24,175 nt of DNA, taken from the NCBI GenBank assembly GCA_016193065.1, contig JACPSX010000108.1, positions 1 to 24,175 of the forward strand, read 5' to 3'. The position numbers were made by a program, and so were the translations under genes. The notes under the pieces are model-generated. The model did no database searches and was not told the DNA's origin. It saw only the letters and a list, made by a program, of their open reading frames with translations. This DNA comes from Candidatus Tectimicrobiota bacterium (GTDB lineage Bacteria; JACPSX01). Positions 5,934 to 14,639 of this stretch are shown here, in pieces. Numbering within the stretch: position 1 is the first letter of the stretch; every line of letters begins with the position of its first letter.

Positions 5934-7003
5934 CGCGGCCGGAGCCTCTGCTCCAGGATGAATGTGGCGGCTTCTTCTCCCCTCCCCTTGTACCCCGCCA
6001 GGTCGAGGTAGAGCTGGATGTCGCTGGCGACTGTCTCCCCGTTCACCCTCCTGGCGGCATAGAAGAGGCCCTCGTCAAATGGGTTCAAAATCGTGAAGTT
6101 TGCTCCGGAGGGGACGGGCTTCCATCCCAGCGCCTTGGCTAGCTTCGCTGCATCACTCTCCGCATAGGCGAACCCTCGCGAGTAGCGCGCAAAGGGCGCC
6201 GTGCGCGCAGCTCCCGAGAAGAGGGTGAACGCATAGCGAATCTTGTTCTTGCGGCAGTAGTCGGCAAGCGTCCGTTCGATCTCGGGAAGCTCTCCAGAGG
6301 CAAAGCAGTCGAGCGGGCTGCTCTTCAGATAGGAATAGTTCTCCGCCCACTGCCGGAGAAGCTCCTCGGGCCGGGTCAGGCGCAACCCTTTGTCTTCTTC
6401 CCGGGCGTACTCCAGATCGAGAAGCCGCTGCTTCACCTTGAAGGCCAGCCCCAGGCTCACCTGAGCCTTCTGCGCCATCGCCTGCACCTGCCAGGATCGT
6501 TCTGCCTCTTCCAGGAGCACCCGCAGAACCCGACTTGCCTTCGGGGTGAAGAGGTTTCGCAACGGGCGCCGCTCGACCTTCGGGTTCGAGAACCCCTGCC
6601 GCTCGATGAACACCTGGCCAAAGGCGAGGCGGCAGTCCCCCGCCTGATCCACGAAGCCGACTCCCTCCTCCTTGCAGATCTCCCGTGAGCGGGGGCCGAT
6701 GTAGGGAGCCGCCACGACGCCGTACGTTCTGGCGCCCGAAAGACAGGTCCGGAGCTGCTGGATTGCCCCTCGGATCAGGCGGGGCTCCCCACTCCCCTTG
6801 GCTTCAACGAGGACCCGCCAGCGTTCTCTGCCTGCCATCAAGTCAAGGACGAGGTCAACCCGTCTGCCCTGAAGCGGAGCGCCCCTCTTCCACCCCTTGA
6901 GACGGACGAAGGGCACCTGCGAGAGGATGGTTTCAATGCTTTCCTCTATCTGGGATGAGGGTGGCTCGGGAAGAGAAGCGATCGACTTTGCAAGTCCCGG
7001 CAT
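5927..7003 (-). CDS. AbiEi-family antitoxin/regulator with PD-(D/E)XK-like N-terminal domain
   Basis: A 358-aa protein from ATG 7003, which has GGGGGAA at a fitting distance; an in-frame TTG at 7075 would place the start inside the operator array and is less likely. Residues 35-125 look like a restriction-nuclease fold: RRVDLVLDL (D50), RVLVEAKG (E67, K69), a Gln-bearing helix AIQQL, then GVGFVDQAGDCRL. Residues about 145-205 are a winged-helix segment (ASRVLRVLLEEAERSWQVQA..). The C-terminal end DIQLYLDLAGYKGRGEEAA is the hallmark of AbiEi-type antitoxins. This combination corresponds to the AbiEi_2 (former DUF2186) group. AbiEi proteins neutralise the toxin indirectly and repress their own promoter by binding inverted repeats, which are visible upstream here. 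Whether the nuclease-like domain cleaves DNA is unknown. Confidence 0.8.
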   Translation of the reverse strand: MPGLAKSIASLPEPPSSQIEESIETILSQVPFVRLKGWKRGAPLQGRRVDLVLDLMAGRERWRVLVEAKGSGEPRLIRGAIQQLRTCLSGARTYGVVAAPYIGPRSREICKEEGVGFVDQAGDCRLAFGQVFIERQGFSNPKVERRPLRNLFTPKASRVLRVLLEEAERSWQVQAMAQKAQVSLGLAFKVKQRLLDLEYAREEDKGLRLTRPEELLRQWAENYSYLKSSPLDCFASGELPEIERTLADYCRKNKIRYAFTLFSGAARTAPFARYSRGFAYAESDAAKLAKALGWKPVPSGANFTILNPFDEGLFYAARRVNGETVASDIQLYLDLAGYKGRGEEAATFILEQRLRPRW

Positions 7004-7048
7004 CCGAAATTCCCCCGACCGGGAATGCCTCCGGTCATGGCGAGGCAA

Positions 7049-7170
7049 TTTCACTGAGGGAGCACCTTTTCCCAACCGGTGAAAGCCTACAATTGAATGA
7101 AACCCGAGTCAAGGAGTTTCACTGAATCGTTTTGTTTCACCAAATGGTGAAATTAGCTATTTTAGTGAAA
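7049..7170. promoter_or_regulatory. Six TTTCAC/GTGAAA boxes, including a perfectly symmetric four-box operator
   Basis: TTTCAC occurs at 7049, 7117 and 7135 and its complement GTGAAA at 7079, 7147 and 7165. The central four (7117-7122, 7135-7140, 7147-7152, 7165-7170) are symmetric about one axis at 7143/7144, with start spacings of 18, 12 and 18 bp. The inner pair is TTTCAC-CAAATG-GTGAAA, itself near-palindromic throughout. The two outliers sit in the leader and across the -10 region. AbiEi repressors are known to bind inverted repeats cooperatively at their own promoter; I infer the same here. Confidence 0.7.
7084..7112 (-). promoter_or_regulatory. Predicted sigma70-type promoter of the AbiE-like operon
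   Basis: On the minus strand TTGACT (7107-7112), a 17-bp spacer and TAGGCT (7084-7089) form a fair -35/-10 pair, about 80 bp ahead of the preferred ATG. One TTTCAC box overlaps the -10 edge and the symmetric four-box array lies immediately upstream of the -35, an arrangement suited to repression. Confidence 0.5.
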
Positions 7171-7252
7171 CACCCCCTTTGCAAAGTGCTGTCGAATCTG
7201 CTCTGAAAATGGCTCGTTCACCCCCTCCCTGCTCCAAGACTGTGTCATAAGT

Positions 7253-7285
7253 CCGTTCATGGTTCGACTGGCTCACCACGAACGG
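7253..7285. repeat. REP-like imperfect palindrome inside restriction-gene remnant
   Basis: CCGTTCATGGT (7253-7263) and ACCACGAACGG (7275-7285) form an 11-bp stem with one mismatch (G-U in RNA) around an 11-nt centre TCGACTGGCTC. Its composition, GTTCGTGG...TCGAACCATGAACGG, is of a type scattered through many bacterial genomes as REP-like units. It truncates the hsdR-like reading frame; the stop codon of that frame lies inside the palindrome. Confidence 0.6.
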
Positions 7286-7546
7286 GCATCCGGCCCATGC
7301 GCGACGAGCACCCGCTCGATGGCTTCCTCGAAGCTGCGTTCGGAAACATCAACCATGGGCTACCTCCCTCGCCTCCCCGAGCTCGGTCCGGCGATCACCG
7401 CGGCGGCCCCGGCGGTCGCAAGTTCCGAAAGCGGCACCACGGTCACGCGCCGCTCGAGGTCATAGCGGCCATGAAAATCGAACATCGACAGTTCATTTTT
7501 CATGGTGTCAGAAGGGTCCATCGGAATAAATCGGAGGCGGATTACA
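7286..7546 (-). pseudogene. Remnants of a restriction-modification locus (hsdR-like 5' end and end of a preceding gene)
   Basis: On the minus strand a first frame reads FIPMDPSDTMKNELSMF, then HGRYDLERRVTVVPLSELA, and ends with TAG at 7360-7362. Three bases later ATG (7354-7356) opens MVDVSERSFEEAIERVLVAH, then GPDA, which resembles the N-terminus of type I restriction subunits HsdR. After about 24 codons this frame enters the REP-like palindrome and stops at 7273. I see neither a complete methylase nor a helicase, so the locus is a fragment. The preceding frame is not identified. The remnant begins directly beyond the stop codon of the VWA/GATase gene, at the proposed insertion boundary. Positions 7171-7252 hold nothing further that I recognise. 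Confidence 0.4.
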
Positions 7547-9829
7547 TCACGACAACCCGCGGCGGCGGCGCAGGAACCACTCGGCGCACAGGACCAGGGT
7601 TAGCAGGGCGAAGGCCCAGGGGGTCTGCCCCAGCTTCAGGCGGCGCTCGGCCAGCAAGCGGAACTGAGAGCGGGACTCCAGCAGGCGGCGGATCTTGTCG
7701 ATGCCGCCCCGGCTGAGCTCCTCGGGAGAAACCACAAGGCCCTGGGAGGAGCCGGCCAGGCTCTGCAGCGTTTCCCGGTTCGGGAAGCCGCTGGCAGCCT
7801 CCAGTGTGCCGCTCTGGACACGAAAGGAAAATTCGCTCCTACCCGGATTCTCCGGCTGGCCTCGGGTCTCCACCCGTACCCGATATTCGCCGGAGTTGCC
7901 GGGCCGCCAAGTGGCAATGAAGTCACCGGCCTTTTCTCCAGGCTTGGGAATCAGGGAGACGTTCTCCCCGCCGGGGCCTTGCAAGGACACGCTCAAGGTG
8001 GGGTTTTTGGCCGGGCTGTAATCCCGGTCCAGGGCGCGGATGCGGATCGTCACCTCCTCGCCGGGCTCGTAAACGGCCCGGTCCGCCTTTGCCACCAGAG
8101 GATCAAGCCCCGGATCCCGGATGAGCCAGCGCACCATCCGGTGCACGAACTGGAGGTAAGGGCGGTTGCTCTGATCTCCGCCGGCGGCCGTGAAGTTCCA
8201 GCGCCAGAAATAGTCGCTCATGAGAGCCATCGTTCGCCCCTTCCCGTAAGTGCCGACGACCAGCACGGGCTCCGCGTTGCCTTCGCCTCCCAGACCGCGC
8301 CCGGTGGCCAGGAGAATGGCGCCGCTCTTCAGACGGTCCACCCGGTTGTAGCCGTCCAGGCGCGGAAGCTGGTTCCAAACTTCCGCGGGGGAATGGCCGT
8401 TGGAGCCGAATCGGGTCATGGGGTGGTTTGTCCCTTCCCGGGTCAATTGCACGGAGATGGAATTTTTCTGGTAGGTGGCCTGGGAGTCTCCCATCCGGAC
8501 CGGCAGGATCTCCTCGATGGGCGTGCCGGCGTAGCCGCCGTCCCGGAAGGAACTGGGTCCACCGAGCATGGCGAAGGCGCCTCCCTTCTCCACGAATTTT
8601 TTAATGTTCTCCAGGTAGTGGAAGGGGAAGTAGGGGAGATACGTAAAGTTGTCGAAGACGATCAGGTCGAAATTGTCCAGCTCCTGGGTAAAGAGGCGGT
8701 CCGTGGGGAAGGGGATCAAGCTGAGTTCGTTTTCCGGAACATTGACCTCGTCCAGAGGAGTGCGCAGGATGACGAAGGAGACGAGATCGAGGGTCGGGTC
8801 GCTTTTGAGAGCCTCGCGCAGGAAGCGGTAGTTCCAGGAAGGGGAGCCGCTGACGATGAGGGCCCGGATGCGGTCCCGCAGCACCCGAACGGTAAGCTGC
8901 ACCTGATTGTTGCCGGCGATTTCCTCTTCGGCCCGCAAGGGGGTGCTTGCCGAGAGCTGGTGGTCGCCCACTTCCTTGGGGGTGAGCCTAAAACTGACCT
9001 GTGCCTCACCCTCCGCAGGCACGGTCACGGTCTTGGATTGCAGGATTCTGTCTCCCCGGCGCAGGATCAGGGGGACCGAGAGTTCCGGATAGCCGTGGTT
9101 GCGCACGGAGAACTTCAGATCCAGAGGAATGTTCACGAAGCCAAGAGGTGGAACGTTCAGGGAAGAAACGGAGAGGTCCCGGAACTTTTGCGGGTTGCCC
9201 ACAGGAATGGCAACGATGGGAACCCCCCGCGGAGCCTGAGGAGGAGCGCCGTCGGTCTGTGCGCCGTCGGAAAGCAGGAGGACGCCGGCCAGGGGTGCTT
9301 GCTCTTCCCGGCTCTGGTCCGTAACCTGAGCGAGTGCTTTCTGGATTCGCGTGGCACTCCCTTCCGCTCTCGCTTGGGCCAGGTCTTTCGCGGAGACTCT
9401 CTGCAGGTCTTCATTGAACAGGTAGAGTTGCGGGGTAAAGCGGCCCTGCAGCTCGTGCAAGAGGCCTGCCTGTGAGTTTCCCAGGGCCTGGCGGGCCAGG
9501 TCAAGCCGGGTTGCGGAGGGGTTCCCGTCCTTCAATCCCATGCTGCGGGAGTTGTCGACCAGCACCGCCACCGCAGGCACCAGCCTCTCGCGCTCCTGGA
9601 TCAACAGGACGGGGCCCAGCAGGAGCCCGAAGAAGAGGGCAAGCGCCAGAGTTCGCATGCCGATCAGCAGCGCCGAGTCTTTGCGGCCCACCCTGTGCAG
9701 GATCTTCACGAACTGGAAACCCAGAAGAGCGCTGCCGCCAAGCGCCAGAAGGATGAGGACCCAACCGGGAACCAGGGACTCCCAGGCCAGGGCTGATGTA
9801 CTCCAAATTGTAGGCGCAGAAGAAGGCAT
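7547..9829 (-). CDS. Membrane protein with VWA domain and GATase-like domain
   Basis: A 760-aa protein, last gene of the envelope operon. Two membrane helices (about 22-42 and 54-76) precede a von Willebrand A domain with an intact MIDAS start VDNSRSMG (D92, S94, S96). A middle part has Ig/CARDB-like strands. A class I glutamine-amidotransferase-like fold follows (IRALIVSGSPSWNYRFLREA, DNFDLIVFDNF, FVEKGGAFAMLGGPSSF, GTYGKGRTMAL), which in this family lacks the amidotransferase nucleophile. A last helix (PWAFALLTLVLCAEWFL) is followed by RRRRGLS at the cytoplasmic end. Such proteins accompany MoxR-DUF58-BatA clusters and are thought to act in assembly or surveillance at the membrane; the substrate is unknown. 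It begins 1 nt after the DUF4159 stop. Its final 34 codons are the sequence duplicated at 2646 and 4974. Confidence 0.85.
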   Translation of the reverse strand: MPSSAPTIWSTSALAWESLVPGWVLILLALGGSALLGFQFVKILHRVGRKDSALLIGMRTLALALFFGLLLGPVLLIQERERLVPAVAVLVDNSRSMGLKDGNPSATRLDLARQALGNSQAGLLHELQGRFTPQLYLFNEDLQRVSAKDLAQARAEGSATRIQKALAQVTDQSREEQAPLAGVLLLSDGAQTDGAPPQAPRGVPIVAIPVGNPQKFRDLSVSSLNVPPLGFVNIPLDLKFSVRNHGYPELSVPLILRRGDRILQSKTVTVPAEGEAQVSFRLTPKEVGDHQLSASTPLRAEEEIAGNNQVQLTVRVLRDRIRALIVSGSPSWNYRFLREALKSDPTLDLVSFVILRTPLDEVNVPENELSLIPFPTDRLFTQELDNFDLIVFDNFTYLPYFPFHYLENIKKFVEKGGAFAMLGGPSSFRDGGYAGTPIEEILPVRMGDSQATYQKNSISVQLTREGTNHPMTRFGSNGHSPAEVWNQLPRLDGYNRVDRLKSGAILLATGRGLGGEGNAEPVLVVGTYGKGRTMALMSDYFWRWNFTAAGGDQSNRPYLQFVHRMVRWLIRDPGLDPLVAKADRAVYEPGEEVTIRIRALDRDYSPAKNPTLSVSLQGPGGENVSLIPKPGEKAGDFIATWRPGNSGEYRVRVETRGQPENPGRSEFSFRVQSGTLEAASGFPNRETLQSLAGSSQGLVVSPEELSRGGIDKIRRLLESRSQFRLLAERRLKLGQTPWAFALLTLVLCAEWFLRRRRGLS

Positions 9830-9830
9830 T

Positions 9831-10592
9831 TTAGAGAACCTTGCGCCGCAGGAACGGCAGGTGAATCAGATCGCGTTTGTAATCCGCGGTCAGGGCGTAC
9901 AGGACCACGTTGATCCCCAGGCGAAAGGCGTAGGAGCGCTGCGTCTCACCGCCGGGCACGGCCTCGTACCGCCAGTTCCCCAGATAGTCCCTCTCCCAGG
10001 CGCTCCCCACGTCGTTCTGCGTGTAGAGGAGCGGGGTCCAGTTGTCGAGGGTGATCCCCAGCAGGAACGGGTTCACGATCCGTCTGCCCCCCAGATTTCG
10101 CAGCAGATAAAAGGAGCGGAAGGCGGAGTGATCCTGGGAGAGGCGCTCCAGGCGATGTTGCGCGAAAGCCCGCTCCAGTTCACTGCGCAGGCTCTTGTCA
10201 AAGCCGGAAGCCGGGGTACCGGAGGCATCGTCCACAAAGAGAAGCCCTCCAAGGCTCGCAAACTTCCGAAGATTCTCCATCTCTTCGGGGGAAAACGGGG
10301 CAAACTCGTTGCGGCCCGTCATGTAGAGAAACGGGTACTGGAAAAGGTCCCGGTCGGTCAGGCTCAGCACCTTTCTCTCGGAAGCCGCGTCGACGCTGGT
10401 GCGGGCGGTCAGTTCCCGCAGGAACTCCACCTGGGCATTCGGGTGGGGGTCCCAAGTTCCGCCGCGGTAGCGGAGCTGGGCAAAAGTAAAGCGGCTGTGA
10501 GATTGGGCGAGTGTCTGAGCGGAAGCGGCACTGCCCAGGAGCAGAGTTCCCAGGGCTCCCAAGGACTGCAAAAGAAATTGGCGCCGGTCCAT
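9831..10592 (-). CDS. DUF4159 domain protein with Tat signal
   Basis: 253 aa from ATG 10592, preceded by AGGAGAAAGGGG. A longer open frame exists but would overlap the preceding gene. The N-terminus MDRRQFLLQSLGALGTLLLG, then SAASA, is a twin-arginine signal, so the protein is exported folded. The body matches DUF4159: FTFAQLRYRGGTWDP near the start, LFQYPFLYMTGRNEF, LRKFASLGGLLFVDD in a GATase-like Rossmann core, then FRSFYLLRNLGG, and YAFRLGINVVLYALT near the end. DUF4159 proteins occur almost always beside BatA/VWA proteins; the biochemical role is not known. It lies 10 nt after the BatA-like gene and 1 nt before the VWA/GATase gene, so all are co-transcribed. Confidence 0.85.
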   Translation of the reverse strand: MDRRQFLLQSLGALGTLLLGSAASAQTLAQSHSRFTFAQLRYRGGTWDPHPNAQVEFLRELTARTSVDAASERKVLSLTDRDLFQYPFLYMTGRNEFAPFSPEEMENLRKFASLGGLLFVDDASGTPASGFDKSLRSELERAFAQHRLERLSQDHSAFRSFYLLRNLGGRRIVNPFLLGITLDNWTPLLYTQNDVGSAWERDYLGNWRYEAVPGGETQRSYAFRLGINVVLYALTADYKRDLIHLPFLRRKVL

Positions 10593-10602
10593 CCCCTTTC
10601 TC

Positions 10603-12717
10603 CTAGTTGCGGTGTGCCACGAAGGCTTCGGCCGCCAGAACTCCACCCAGGACCAGGAGGAACCAGGGAGAGAAGTCGGTCTCTCTGGTTCCCAAAAGGC
10701 TCTCCTCCTTGCCGGCCGGAGCGGCGATCCGATCGAGAGGAATCCCGCCTGCTTTTTGCTTGAGCTGAGCAAGGTCCACAGGGGTCAAATCGGATTCGGC
10801 AGCCGGTGGGTTCACCCCGTACCAGATCTCCTGGCTGCCGGGAACCTCAAGCCGGTAAATCCCGGGGGGACCTTGGGGCTGGAAGACGACAACCGCCTTG
10901 TCCCCGCGATTTTCAATGGGCACTGCAATGGAGCGCCCGCCGGGTTCCCGGAGCCGGGCCTCTTTTCCGACTCCGCTGACCGGGACCACGACCTCCTGCT
11001 TTGTCCCCCACGAGATCGTCTGGACTCCCTGATCGGCCAGGCGGCCCGTGACGGACAGCACCGCCTGCTGGAACAGGGGCAGATAGGCAGAGGTGGCGGG
11101 AAGATTGTTCCAGTCCAGATCGGCGCTGGAGGTAAACAGCAGAACCTTCCCACGGCCCACAGAAGCTTCCAGGAGAAGAGGGTCACCGCTTTCCATCTCC
11201 AGTAGGGAGTGTACCGGGGTTCTTCGCGATTCCACCCTGAAATAACGGGAGAAGCGCGCATTGCGAAAGGCTTCTTGCCCGGGGCCGCGGAAGATCTCGA
11301 CGATGGGGCTACCTACGTCGATCCGGGTTATCCGGAATGGGCTTTTCTCGACCGCGGTCTTGATCTCCGCGAGAGACACAGGCAGCAAGGGGGTGGCCCC
11401 TTCGAAAAGATCGCGGTTGTAGCGCTGGGGTTCCACCTTGTCCCCCAGGAAAAAGATCAATCCCCCTCCGTCCCAGAGATAGCGGAACAGGGAACTGCGG
11501 GCCTCTGGGCTGATGGACTCCACGTTGGCCAGAATGACAGCCCCGTAATCCTTCAGCGAAATCCCCTCGATTTCCTTGGGGGTCACGACCCGCGGGCCGA
11601 TGAGTCCCCGCTCCCCAACCCCCTCCGGGTGCAGGGCGTTTGTCAGATAATAGGTCTCGCTGGCGGATAGGGAAGGCCTGGGGTCCCCATCGACGACCAG
11701 AACTTTGACTTCCGCACTGACGTTGAGCGGAAAGAAAAGACGGTCATCGCCGGAAAGATCATCCGGCCCCAGTTCGATTCTCCCTTCCTGGAGTCCGGCA
11801 GCGGGAGGGAGGAAAGAGATGTTCACTGCCCGGCGCTCTCCGGGCTCTAAGTCCACGAGCTGTTCGGCGAGCTTGGCTGACCCCACCCAGAGGCTCACGG
11901 GGACGGCTTTCTGCGCCTGGGTGGAGAAGTTTGCAACGACAGCCTTGAGCTGCGAGGGGGTTCCTTGGCCCATGGGATCCCTGGCCACCTCGACGCTTTG
12001 CACGGACCGGTTTGCGGAGGAAGCTCCAGCCGCCAGGTCCACCAGAGTCACCGGGATATCCAGGTTGATTCCCCGCAGCGCCCCGGGGTTGAACTGGTCC
12101 CAACCATTGCGCCCCAGGTCGGTGACGACCACGATGGCACTTTTCCCCTGGGCCTTTTCCCGGGCGAGGAGCTGATAGGCTTGTTGGAAGACTCCGGGGA
12201 TATCTGCGGTCCCGTAGGAAAATGTGATCCCTTTCAGAACCGCCAATGCCTGGGCGCGATCTCCGAGCGTGAGAGGCCCCTCTGACTTGGTCGCCGGGTT
12301 CGTGGCCAGCAAAACCATCCTGTGGCCGCCCGCGAGACCTTGCAGAAAGGCTTCCAGGATTTTTCGACCCCGGTCCAGGCGGGTCATATTGCCTTCCAAA
12401 TAGCCCATGCTGAGGGAGTTGTCCAGGATCAGGACGAGCGCCTCGCTTTGCCGGGCAATCTCCAGAATGTCCCGGCTGCGGGAGAAAACCGGATGGGCGA
12501 CGAAGAGGGCGAGCAGGGCCACGGCGGCCATGCGCAGGGCCAGCAGCAGCCATTGCCGGAGCCGGTTGCGGCGCACCAGCCGGTTGTGGGCCAGCAACAA
12601 ATAGCGCATGGGGGCAAAGGGGATGCGGTGCAGGCGGCGCTTGCTGATGAGATGTATCAACACGGGAAGGGCCACGGCCCCCATTGCCGCCAGCATCCAG
12701 GGATTCATAAAACCCAT
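10603..12717 (-). CDS. BatA-domain and VWA-domain membrane protein
   Basis: A 704-aa protein. Residues 1-90 are the BatA N-terminal module: NPWMLAAMGAVALPVLIHLI, the basic loop SKRRLHRIPFAPMRYL, then a second helix WLLLALRMAAVALLALFVAH. The VWA domain starts with LDNSLSMG (D99, S101, S103, intact MIDAS) and continues through AIVVVTDLGRNGW. A GATase-like region follows (VKVLVVDGDPRPSLSASETY, YLWDGGGLIFFLGD, GRGKVLLFTSSADLDWNN), and a C-terminal helix (FSPWFLLVLGGVLAAEAFVA). BatA-type proteins work with MoxR ATPases in envelope stress and assembly. The start lies 2 nt after the DUF58 stop, with GAGG as ribosome site inside that gene; a second Met at codon 4 is an alternative start. Confidence 0.88.
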   Translation of the reverse strand: MGFMNPWMLAAMGAVALPVLIHLISKRRLHRIPFAPMRYLLLAHNRLVRRNRLRQWLLLALRMAAVALLALFVAHPVFSRSRDILEIARQSEALVLILDNSLSMGYLEGNMTRLDRGRKILEAFLQGLAGGHRMVLLATNPATKSEGPLTLGDRAQALAVLKGITFSYGTADIPGVFQQAYQLLAREKAQGKSAIVVVTDLGRNGWDQFNPGALRGINLDIPVTLVDLAAGASSANRSVQSVEVARDPMGQGTPSQLKAVVANFSTQAQKAVPVSLWVGSAKLAEQLVDLEPGERRAVNISFLPPAAGLQEGRIELGPDDLSGDDRLFFPLNVSAEVKVLVVDGDPRPSLSASETYYLTNALHPEGVGERGLIGPRVVTPKEIEGISLKDYGAVILANVESISPEARSSLFRYLWDGGGLIFFLGDKVEPQRYNRDLFEGATPLLPVSLAEIKTAVEKSPFRITRIDVGSPIVEIFRGPGQEAFRNARFSRYFRVESRRTPVHSLLEMESGDPLLLEASVGRGKVLLFTSSADLDWNNLPATSAYLPLFQQAVLSVTGRLADQGVQTISWGTKQEVVVPVSGVGKEARLREPGGRSIAVPIENRGDKAVVVFQPQGPPGIYRLEVPGSQEIWYGVNPPAAESDLTPVDLAQLKQKAGGIPLDRIAAPAGKEESLLGTRETDFSPWFLLVLGGVLAAEAFVAHRN

Positions 12718-12719
12718 GG

Positions 12720-13604
12720 TTAGCCTCGCGTTGAAAAAAACCGGATCAGGGACTGGTCCAGAGGAACCGAGGTATCCAGAAGGGTGTAGTCCATCCCGGC
12801 CTGTGCACAGGCCCGGCGGTAGTGCTCACAGAATGTGCTGATGAGCTCCACGTATTCCCGGCGGATGGCCTCGGGATCCGTAATGACCCGCAGGTCCTCT
12901 TCGAGCCCTTCGAAACGGACCGTGTCCCGAAAGGGGAGGGTCAACTCGTCGCGATCGAGCACGTGGAAGACCATGACCTCGTGCTTGAGAAACTCAAAGC
13001 GCTTGAAGGCCTGGATGATCCCGTCCCCTTCTTCCAGAAGGTCGGAGAGGACCAGGACCAGACTGCGGCTTTTCAAGCTCCCGGCCAGCTCACTCAGGGT
13101 CTCACCCAGGGTGGTTTCCCCGCGGGGCTCCACCTCTTCCAGGGCGCCGGCGATGGTTCCCAACTGATCCCGCCCGGCCCGGACGGGAAGGCTGCGCTTG
13201 AGCGTTTTGGAACACAGGGTAAGACCTACGGAGTCTCCCTGGTGGAGAAGGATGTGGGCCATGGAGGTAGCCACGAAGCAGGCATAGGCAAACTTGCTCC
13301 AGGTGGCCTTTTCTCCCCGGTACGACATGGAGGCGCTGCCGTCCAGCACCAGAAAACAGCGCCGGTTGGTCTCCTCCTCGTATTCTTTGATGTAGTAGCG
13401 GTCCGATTTGCCGTAGACCTTCCAGTCCACGTGGCGGATCTCGTCTCCCGGGCTGTACTCACGATGCTCGGCGAACTCCACGTTGAACCCCTTGAAGGTG
13501 CTCTTGTGGACTCCCGAGAGGAACCCCTCCACGCTGTGGCGGCCCTTCAAGGTCAGGGAAGAGAGCTTCCCCAGAAGCTGCGGGTCGACGTAACTCCAGG
13601 CCAT
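12720..13604 (-). CDS. DUF58 domain protein, partner of MoxR
   Basis: 294 aa from ATG 13604 (MAWSYVDPQLL), 1 nt after the moxR-like stop, with GAGG as ribosome site; an upstream non-ATG extension would run into that gene. The DUF58 signature is complete: GRHSVEGFLSGVHKSTFKG, FAEHREYSPGDEIRHVDWKV, then the VWA-like part FLVLDGSASM with an intact DxSxS, and SLVLVLSDLLEEGDG. DUF58 proteins are membrane-proximal, VWA-like factors always paired with MoxR ATPases and often with transglutaminase or Bat proteins. There is no membrane helix, so it probably acts in the cytoplasm against the membrane partners encoded downstream. Confidence 0.92.
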   Translation of the reverse strand: MAWSYVDPQLLGKLSSLTLKGRHSVEGFLSGVHKSTFKGFNVEFAEHREYSPGDEIRHVDWKVYGKSDRYYIKEYEEETNRRCFLVLDGSASMSYRGEKATWSKFAYACFVATSMAHILLHQGDSVGLTLCSKTLKRSLPVRAGRDQLGTIAGALEEVEPRGETTLGETLSELAGSLKSRSLVLVLSDLLEEGDGIIQAFKRFEFLKHEVMVFHVLDRDELTLPFRDTVRFEGLEEDLRVITDPEAIRREYVELISTFCEHYRRACAQAGMDYTLLDTSVPLDQSLIRFFSTRG

Positions 13605-13605
13605 T

Positions 13606-14619
<1,014 letters not shown>

Positions 14620-14639
14620 AATAATTCCCTTCTTAATTC

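Noticed and set aside
7979-9475. 498-codon plus-strand open frame, and similar long ones at 16561-17658 and 18625-19605
   Set aside because: They lie antisense to well-recognised GC-rich genes and show biased composition without domains; they are mirror frames.
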